Origin: Halobacteriales archaeon QS_9_67_15
GTDB lineage: Archaea > Halobacteriota > Halobacteria > Halobacteriales > Haloarculaceae
NCBI GenBank assembly: GCA_003023165.1
Contig: PXSD01000121.1
Coordinates: 1-16,548 of the forward strand
Length of the DNA: 16,548 nt
Direction: 5' to 3'
Positions 12,546 to 16,548 of the stretch are shown here, one piece after another. Both the position numbers and the translations under genes were made by a program. Positions within the stretch are counted from its first letter, which is position 1, and every line of letters starts with the position of its first letter. The notes under the pieces were generated by a model, which was given only the letters and a program-made list of their open reading frames with translations, ran no database searches and had not been told where the DNA came from.

Positions 12546-12911
12546 TTACCGCGGAGAGCGGTGTCCTCGAGCGGTCTGGGGCTGTCGAGGCGGGACGATG
12601 GCGATCTGTCCGTTGCTGTAGACCGTCACCTGGTGGTTCCAGATAGGAAAGGAGAGATGCCCGTCGACGCGCGGCGTCCCGTCGTTCTGGGGCTCGAACA
12701 GGCGGTCGAGCGCCTCCGGGTCGACATGGTCGTTGAGCGTGAACCCCGTGTCCGTCACGTCGACGCCGGTCACGTCGGAGATCGCGTGTGCAAGCGTCGT
12801 CGTCAGTTCCGCCGACCCCTCGAAGTCGTGTCTCACGTAGTACGTCTGCGCGTCGCCGGCCTGTGACTGCCCCCGGGCCGCCGGCTTCGCGTACGTTTCG
12901 TCGCGATACAT
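12546..12911 (-). CDS. Stand-alone HalOD1 domain protein, copy 2
   Basis: The HalOD1 pattern is in residues 24-106 of 121. YYVRHDFEGSAELTTTLAHAI (24-44) is followed by VTGVDVTDTGFTLNDHVDPEALDRLF (47-72), where DPEALDRLF is the most diagnostic motif. HLSFPIWNHQVTVYSNGQIAI closes the domain (85-105). A short basic tail follows. The protein is longer and quite diverged from the copy at 9814. The ATG at 12911 lies 35 bp downstream of a very good TATA element, predicting a leader of under 10 nt. The role is presumably protein or ligand binding in signalling; no target can be named. Confidence 0.75.
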   Translation of the reverse strand: MYRDETYAKPAARGQSQAGDAQTYYVRHDFEGSAELTTTLAHAISDVTGVDVTDTGFTLNDHVDPEALDRLFEPQNDGTPRVDGHLSFPIWNHQVTVYSNGQIAIVPPRQPQTARGHRSPR

Positions 12912-12940
12912 TGATTGTGATAGCCTCTCATTGTCTATCG

Positions 12941-12950
12941 ATTATTAAAA
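12941..12950 (-). promoter_or_regulatory. TATA element for HalOD1 copy 2
   Basis: The minus strand reads TTTTAATAAT, close to the haloarchaeal consensus, centred 35 bp before the ATG at 12911. Confidence 0.6.
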
Positions 12951-13224
12951 GCCTTTCTGCTCGATCAGCGGGAAGTATACAGTGACAATACCGGGACCGG
13001 ACGGGGATCGGACGCTCGAACGCACGGATCCGGACGAGCGGTCGGTGGCCCGATAATCCCGGCTTATCCGGACCGATCGACCGGTCGTCACATCGGTCGG
13101 TGTCCAGCGACTGAGTGAGCGGGCTCCGGGCGAGGCGAATCGGCCGCGTAGACGAATAGTGGCACCGTCCCCGCCTGTATTCGCAAGCCGAACCGTATCG
13201 GGCGAGCGAGGCGGATAAAGATAC
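12951..13224. other. Divergent intergenic region
   Basis: No gene is supported between the HalOD1 promoter and the membrane-protein gene. It contains the inverted repeat GACCGAT (13071-13077)/ATCGGTC (13092-13098) around the palindrome CGACCGGTCG, and a GGATAAAGATAC element at 13212-13223 that may be the promoter for the next gene. Confidence 0.45.
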
Positions 13225-13620
13225 ATGCGATCACAGCAGACAACGAGACTCGACGCGATGACGACCGGCGTTCGCTACCTCGCCCGGGAGACGCTCCGTG
13301 AACCGGTCAAGGACGCCGTCAAGGAGGCCCTCCGCGAGGAGGCGGACGTCAGAGCGGACGAGGAAGCGCCGCATCGTGGCGACCCGTCGAGTTCCGGCCA
13401 GTACGCCGACCGAGAGTCGGACGAGTCCGGCGGACGCTCCATCGGTCTGCTTCTCGTCGGCCTCACCGCAGTAACCGCCGTCGCGTACCTCACCCGCAAG
13501 CGCGGCAGCGAGTCGAAACAGTCCACCTGGTCGGAGTTCGACGAAGACAGTACCTCCGGGACCGGCCGCACGGATCCGACGGGCCCGACGAGCGAGTCCG
13601 GGTCTTCCACGGTCGACTGA
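13225..13620 (+). CDS. Single-span membrane protein with amphipathic N-terminus
   Basis: The 131-residue protein is not a family I can name. Residues 15-45 (VRYLARETLREPVKDAVKEAL...) form a strongly amphipathic, charged helix. A disordered acidic/Ser linker follows (48-70), then a transmembrane segment at 73-89 (IGLLLVGLTAVTAVAYL), a basic stop-transfer RKRG, and a Ser/Thr/Asp-rich tail. This plan is common among uncharacterised haloarchaeal proteins. Met12 (13258) is an equally good start: the ATAAAGA TATA element at about 13214-13220 is too close to 13225 but suits transcription just before 13258. Confidence 0.65.
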   Translation: MRSQQTTRLDAMTTGVRYLARETLREPVKDAVKEALREEADVRADEEAPHRGDPSSSGQYADRESDESGGRSIGLLLVGLTAVTAVAYLTRKRGSESKQSTWSEFDEDSTSGTGRTDPTGPTSESGSSTVD

Positions 13621-13671
13621 TAGGCGGGCTCCAGGTGTCGACAGCGTGTTCGGCGACGGGAGAGCGACAGT

Positions 13672-14316
13672 TCAGGGAGCGATGACGTTCTCGATGAGCG
13701 TCCGGTGGCCGCGCCGCAGCCGCTCGGAGAGCGCCTGGTGTGACACGTCGAGTTCGTCGGCCAGTTCCTCGAGCGTCGACTCGCGCGGCACCTTGTAGTA
13801 GCCGCGTTCGTGGGCCGCTCTGACGGTGGTGAACTGCTCGTCGGTGAGGTGGAAGCCGCCGAGCGACGGCGCGTCATCGAGGTTGTGGATCCTGGTAATG
13901 TCGATGTCGATGTCGTGGGCCTCGCAGGCGTCGTAAGTCCGCGAGACCGCGTCGTGTTCGGAGAAGAACACCCGGAACGTCCAGCCGTCGCTCGTGCCGC
14001 GTGCGCTGACGATCGCGCCCTCCTCCTCGACGAGCACCTGCATGACGAACCTGACGCCGGCGGTCCAGCGCATCCGGAACAGCGAGTCGTGGTTGCGACG
14101 GGAGACGAGCGAGACGTCCGTCGTCGTCTCGTCCGCCTCGAGCGCTTCGGCGACCGCGGTCGAGTCCGCGCCCGAGACCCACAGCAGCGGTACGATCCGG
14201 TCCGTCCCGTGCGTGACGAGGCGTACGGCGTCGAACTCCACCTCGGGCACTGCCTCGAACGTGTCTGCGAGTGCGAACTGCTCCGCCGGGAGTCCGGCTT
14301 TCACGATAGTACTCAT
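13672..14316 (-). CDS. HTH-10 (Bat-like) transcriptional regulator, copy 2
   Basis: I start at the ATG at 14316, so that MSTIVKAGLPAEQFALADTF aligns with the first copy. The 214-residue protein has the same plan: sensor-like residues 1-150, with VRLVTHGTDRIVPLLW and FRVFFSEHD matching VRLVAHGADHVMPFLW and LQIFFPRHD in copy 1. The HTH-10 domain is at 156-212 (LTDEQFTTVRAAHERGYYKVP, then EELADELDVSHQALSERLRRG). The recognition region VSHQALSERLRR is identical in both copies, so they may bind similar DNA sites. The product ends right after the HTH, without the His/Arg tail of copy 1. The TATA element at 14347-14356 predicts a nearly leaderless mRNA from this start. The effector is unknown. Confidence 0.85.
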   Translation of the reverse strand: MSTIVKAGLPAEQFALADTFEAVPEVEFDAVRLVTHGTDRIVPLLWVSGADSTAVAEALEADETTTDVSLVSRRNHDSLFRMRWTAGVRFVMQVLVEEEGAIVSARGTSDGWTFRVFFSEHDAVSRTYDACEAHDIDIDITRIHNLDDAPSLGGFHLTDEQFTTVRAAHERGYYKVPRESTLEELADELDVSHQALSERLRRGHRTLIENVIAP

Positions 14317-14346
14317 TGCCGTATCGGCGTTTCGAGTACTGCACCC

Positions 14347-14356
14347 AATAGTATAC
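14347..14356 (-). promoter_or_regulatory. TATA element for HTH-10 copy 2
   Basis: The minus strand reads GTATACTATT, centred 35 bp before the ATG at 14316. It supports that start over the upstream ATG at 14373, which would lie upstream of the promoter. Confidence 0.6.
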
Positions 14357-14432
14357 GCCGCCCATCGTTGCAAGTGCCGGGTTAGGAGTCGTGAAGGCCG
14401 AGATTACCGCTTGCCGGGCTTGGCTAAGTATT

Positions 14433-14452
14433 CTCCTTGCGGTCGCAAGGAG
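14433..14452. terminator. 9-bp perfect hairpin downstream of the SWIM gene
   Basis: CTCCTTGCG (14433-14441) and CGCAAGGAG (14444-14452) pair perfectly with a two-base centre. It lies between the SWIM gene's stop and the next gene on the same strand. It could end the SWIM transcript or act as a DNA-binding site. No long T run follows on the minus strand (GAATACTTA). Confidence 0.4.
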
Positions 14453-14519
14453 TACGTTTCCATCGGTTCTGTTCCCCTCGCGACCGTGAGGCCCGGAGAC
14501 CGACTGTCGAGCCGCGAGT

Positions 14520-14535
14520 CGCCGGCTAGCCGGCG
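14520..14535. repeat. 16-bp perfect palindrome across a stop codon
   Basis: CGCCGGCTAGCCGGCG is fully symmetric and contains the TAG stop of the SWIM-domain gene. As RNA it could form a terminal hairpin. GC-rich palindromes of this kind can also be recombination or restriction-modification targets (it contains GCCGGC and GCTAGC). Confidence 0.45.
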
Positions 14536-15233
14536 TTGAGAGTCGCCGTTCCGTCGCGTCTCGTTGATCGTTTGCCGTCACGGTCGGACGCTCCGCGACC
14601 CCTGCGCTCCGGCCGGCTGAGACGCGCCAGCGGGAACAGGTACCGCTGCGGTTCCCGCCTTGTCGAGACGGCCTGCGGGTACACCGCCTCGACGACCGGT
14701 TCGCCCGGCGGATAGCCGTCGTTGCCGGGGTACTCCGCGACGGTGCGGCCGTCATCGGGGAGCGAGACCACGTCGGCCGGCAGCCCCGGTTCGGAGACGA
14801 CGAGGAGCGGCGTTTTGCCGTCCCCCTCGTCGTCGACGACCACGTCGCCCGGTTCGAGGTGGCACTCGCCGCAGAGCGCCGGCGGCGAGTTCGCCGCGGA
14901 GACGGCGACTTGACGGTCACAGCCTCGGCACGGGACTGTCCGTTCGGCCGGCGGCGGCACCCGCCCGAGGTTGATCTCGATGGCGACTCGCCTGACGTGT
15001 TCACAGCGGTTCTCGTCGGTCGCGGCGTCACACGAACAGTCCGTCGGCGCGAGCGAGACGTACTGACTCCCCGACTCGCAGTCGATGAGGTACCCGTCGC
15101 CGAACGGTCGCACGGTCATCTCCTCGGTCCACGCGCGGCGCGACGCCCCGTCGAGGGCTGCGCCGTCGACGTGCTCGGCCGACACCGGCGGGCGGTCTGT
15201 CAGTGACGCTTGTGTGTATTCGGATCGCGTCAT
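14526..15233 (-). CDS. SWIM zinc-finger protein with a second CxxC ribbon
   Basis: The 235-residue protein has TEEMTVRPFGDGYLIDCESGSQYVSL (36-61), then the SWIM motif CSC...CEH (Cys66, Cys68, Cys77, His79) followed by VRRVAIEINLG, as is typical of haloarchaeal SWIM proteins. A second zinc ribbon follows at 102-124: PCRGCDRQVA and LCGECH (Cys102, 105, 121, 124). The rest (127-205) is beta-rich without a known motif, and the tail is Arg-rich. SWIM domains bind DNA or protein. I start at ATG 15233. A GTG at 15320, which would add 29 residues, lies 30 bp from a good TATA element (15345-15354) and could be a leaderless start instead. Confidence 0.8.
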   Translation of the reverse strand: MTRSEYTQASLTDRPPVSAEHVDGAALDGASRRAWTEEMTVRPFGDGYLIDCESGSQYVSLAPTDCSCDAATDENRCEHVRRVAIEINLGRVPPPAERTVPCRGCDRQVAVSAANSPPALCGECHLEPGDVVVDDEGDGKTPLLVVSEPGLPADVVSLPDDGRTVAEYPGNDGYPPGEPVVEAVYPQAVSTRREPQRYLFPLARLSRPERRGRGASDRDGKRSTRRDGTATLNAG

Positions 15234-15344
15234 AGTGCTGAACGACTCGACGACCGGACCGACCGGCGACTCGTGACCGCGACCGCTCGCTGGGCTGGTC
15301 GACGGCGCGAATCGGTCCACGTCGAGCGGTTCCGTCCCGCGTGG

Positions 15345-15354
15345 GTAGTATATC
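15345..15354 (-). promoter_or_regulatory. TATA element for the SWIM gene
   Basis: The minus strand reads GATATACTAC. Its spacing suits a leaderless GTG start at 15320, or a leader of about 90 nt before the ATG at 15233. Confidence 0.5.
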
Positions 15355-15398
15355 GGCCCTCCTAAACCCTTCGCGGGTATGGGGAGCGTACCGGCCGG

Positions 15399-16157
15399 TC
15401 AGAGGTACGAGGCGTCCCAGCGAGTCGCTTTCCGCCGGTTGCCGCAGTTGTTGCACTCGATGTGGCCCATCGAGTCCATCGCCGTCGCGATCGACTCGCA
15501 GTTGCTGCAGTACCAGCCGTACTTGTCGGTCAGCTCCCCGGTGCGGTAGGAGGCGTAGAACGGCGCCTTCGACCCGCGGTCGCCCTCGCTGAAGCTCACG
15601 ACCAGCTCCCCGACGTCGTCCGGGCCCGCGATCCTCTCGACGACCGCCTCGGCCGCCCCCTCGCCCATGGCCCGCTGGTAGACGTACTCCGGGTAGGTCT
15701 CCCCCTCGATGGTCACTTCGCGCTCGTCCACGCGGTCGAACCCGTCCGCCTCGTAGAACGACCACCCCTCCTCGTTCGCCGCGAGCACGTCGCCCTGGAG
15801 GATTCCGGCACCGCGCTTCTCGAAGGTCTCTTGGGCCTGTCCGAGGAGCTGTCGAGCGATCCCCGACTCCCGCGCGTCCGGTGCGACGTGGAGCCAGTCG
15901 ATCTCGCCGATCGGCGGGTCGCCGTCCAGCAGCGCGCCCTGGACGAACCCGACCACCGCGTCGTTCTCCTCGGCGACGAGCCAGAGCGTCGCCCCCTCGT
16001 CGAGTGCCGACGCGACGCGGTCGTCGGCGTACCACTCGGCGACCACGTCGTCGATCGTCTCGTCGTCGAGGACGTGACCGTAGGAGTCACGGAGCGACTC
16101 GGCCGCAGCGGTCGCGATCCCGTTGGCGTCGCTGGTACGGGCGTCTCTGATCTCCAT
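15399..16157 (-). CDS. GNAT acetyltransferase fused to a DUF5816 zinc ribbon
   Basis: Residues 1-160 of 252 are a GNAT fold: MEIRDARTSDANGIATAAAESL, then LWLVAEENDAVVGFVQGAL, EIDWLHVAPDARESGIARQLL with the acetyl-CoA loop (RESGIA, 96-101), and GWSFYEADGFDRVDEREV. Residues about 165-252 are the haloarchaeal DUF5816 domain, with YASYRTGELTDKYGWYCSNC and GHIECNNCGNRRKATRWDASYL; Cys217, 220, 235 and 238 should bind zinc. GNAT enzymes transfer an acetyl group to an amine; the substrate is unknown and the ribbon may bind the target. The start ATG is 28 bp after GTTTACGA (16181-16190), so the mRNA is probably leaderless. It is divergent from the small Cys protein. Confidence 0.9.
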   Translation of the reverse strand: MEIRDARTSDANGIATAAAESLRDSYGHVLDDETIDDVVAEWYADDRVASALDEGATLWLVAEENDAVVGFVQGALLDGDPPIGEIDWLHVAPDARESGIARQLLGQAQETFEKRGAGILQGDVLAANEEGWSFYEADGFDRVDEREVTIEGETYPEYVYQRAMGEGAAEAVVERIAGPDDVGELVVSFSEGDRGSKAPFYASYRTGELTDKYGWYCSNCESIATAMDSMGHIECNNCGNRRKATRWDASYL

Positions 16158-16180
16158 AGTGAGTCATTGGAGTGCCCCCC

Positions 16181-16190
16181 TCGTAAACCT
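16181..16190 (-). promoter_or_regulatory. TATA element for the GNAT gene
   Basis: The minus strand reads AGGTTTACGA, centred 28 bp before the ATG at 16157, the spacing of a leaderless gene. Confidence 0.55.
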
Positions 16191-16202
16191 CGGGGCACCC
16201 GT

Positions 16203-16210
16203 CCTTTTTC
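16203..16210 (+). promoter_or_regulatory. TATA element for the 16236 gene
   Basis: CCTTTTTC is centred 30 bp before the ATG at 16236, consistent with leaderless transcription divergent from the GNAT gene. Confidence 0.5.
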
Positions 16211-16235
16211 CGGCGAGAGCCCGAAACGAGGACGC

Positions 16236-16508
16236 ATGACAGACCCCGACTCCGACACAGCAAGTGACGACGCTCCCGACGGCGCACGCATGGTGCTCGA
16301 ACCGGACGCGCTCCACGAACACGAGGAGGAACTCGCGGTCGACTGCCCCCAGTGCGGGGCGACCGTCGGGCTCCAGCACATCGTCGAAGAGGGGATCTGC
16401 TCCGGCTACCTGACGGACGACGAGATGAACGCCGAGAGCGGTCCCGAGTCACCGAAGGACACAGGCTGTGGCGCGGAGCTGTCGCTCGAACTCGTCTGGG
16501 AGAGCTGA
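16236..16508 (+). CDS. Small acidic Cys protein, zinc-ribbon-like
   Basis: The 90-residue protein starts at an ATG within a longer open frame. The part upstream is shadow text of the GNAT gene. It has a very acidic N-terminus, then VDCPQCGATVGLQ (Cys37, Cys40), IVEEGICSGYLTDDEM (Cys55) and DTGCGAELSLELVWES (Cys78). The four Cys could form one zinc site, although the second pair is split (Cys55...Cys78) rather than CxxC. I do not recognise a named family. Such small zinc proteins are numerous in haloarchaea and usually uncharacterised. Its promoter shares a 78-bp gap with the GNAT promoter, so the two may be co-regulated. Confidence 0.7.
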   Translation: MTDPDSDTASDDAPDGARMVLEPDALHEHEEELAVDCPQCGATVGLQHIVEEGICSGYLTDDEMNAESGPESPKDTGCGAELSLELVWES

Positions 16509-16548
16509 TACGGATTATTGTAGATTATTTCCGGATTGCGCCGACCCC

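Noticed and set aside
15028..16035. 335-residue minus frame overlapping the GNAT gene
   Set aside because: It is a second frame of the same strand, Arg/Gly-rich, while the GNAT frame has clear domain motifs.
1..16548. tRNA genes, insertion sequences, prophage genes or defence systems
   Set aside because: I looked for tRNA T-loop text, transposase motifs, terminal inverted repeats and known defence domains and saw none that hold up.

Overview
The window is chromosomal DNA from a haloarchaeon (class Halobacteria). The first 294 bases are the 5' part of an archaeal 16S rRNA on the minus strand. The genes have very high GC at third codon positions, acidic proteins, TATA-type promoters with short or absent leaders, and many families largely confined to haloarchaea (HTH-10/Bat-like regulators, HalOD1 domains, GNAT-DUF5816 fusion, small zinc ribbons). 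The 16S text looks closest to the Haloarcula side of the class, but that is an impression from memory.

Layout. 1-294: 16S rRNA, leaving the window leftwards. 295-880: its leader and a tandem promoter array. 881-1605: no confident gene, ending in a strikingly AT-rich stretch. 1606-3059: TraB-family protein, DUF1328 membrane protein and a small membrane protein. 3137-4114: CBS-pair protein with a long Gln/Pro/His tail. 4371-4601: small Cys protein. 4789-5821: a low-complexity reading frame followed by a frame-disrupted remnant. 5900-7035: a two-gene unit of HTH-10 regulator and DUF4112 protein. 7415-8655: a possible 50-residue ORF, a family-4-like uracil-DNA glycosylase without cysteines, and a divergent DUF5789-like protein. 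8907-10585: Dps-type ferritin with Gln/Ser/Gly tails, a HalOD1 protein and a zinc-ribbon protein. 10678-12152: a small barrel-like protein with a Q-rich tail and a phasin-like protein with a 190-residue Pro/Gln tail. 12546-14316: second HalOD1 protein, single-span membrane protein and a second HTH-10 regulator. 14526-16508: SWIM zinc-finger protein, GNAT-DUF5816 acetyltransferase and a small Cys protein.

How it fits together. Most products look like small regulatory, stress or envelope proteins rather than a metabolic pathway. The most striking theme is that four proteins with unrelated folded parts (CBS pair, Dps cage, small barrel, phasin-like helices) carry Gln/Pro/Gly-rich tails almost free of Asp and Glu, which is unusual in an acidic haloarchaeal proteome. 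They lie within about 9 kb. I suggest, as inference only, that the tails let these proteins co-assemble or coat a shared granule or condensate. Two paralogous HTH-10 regulators and two stand-alone HalOD1 proteins lie in or near this region. Several genes in it have perfect palindromes at or near the predicted transcription start, which are candidate operators.
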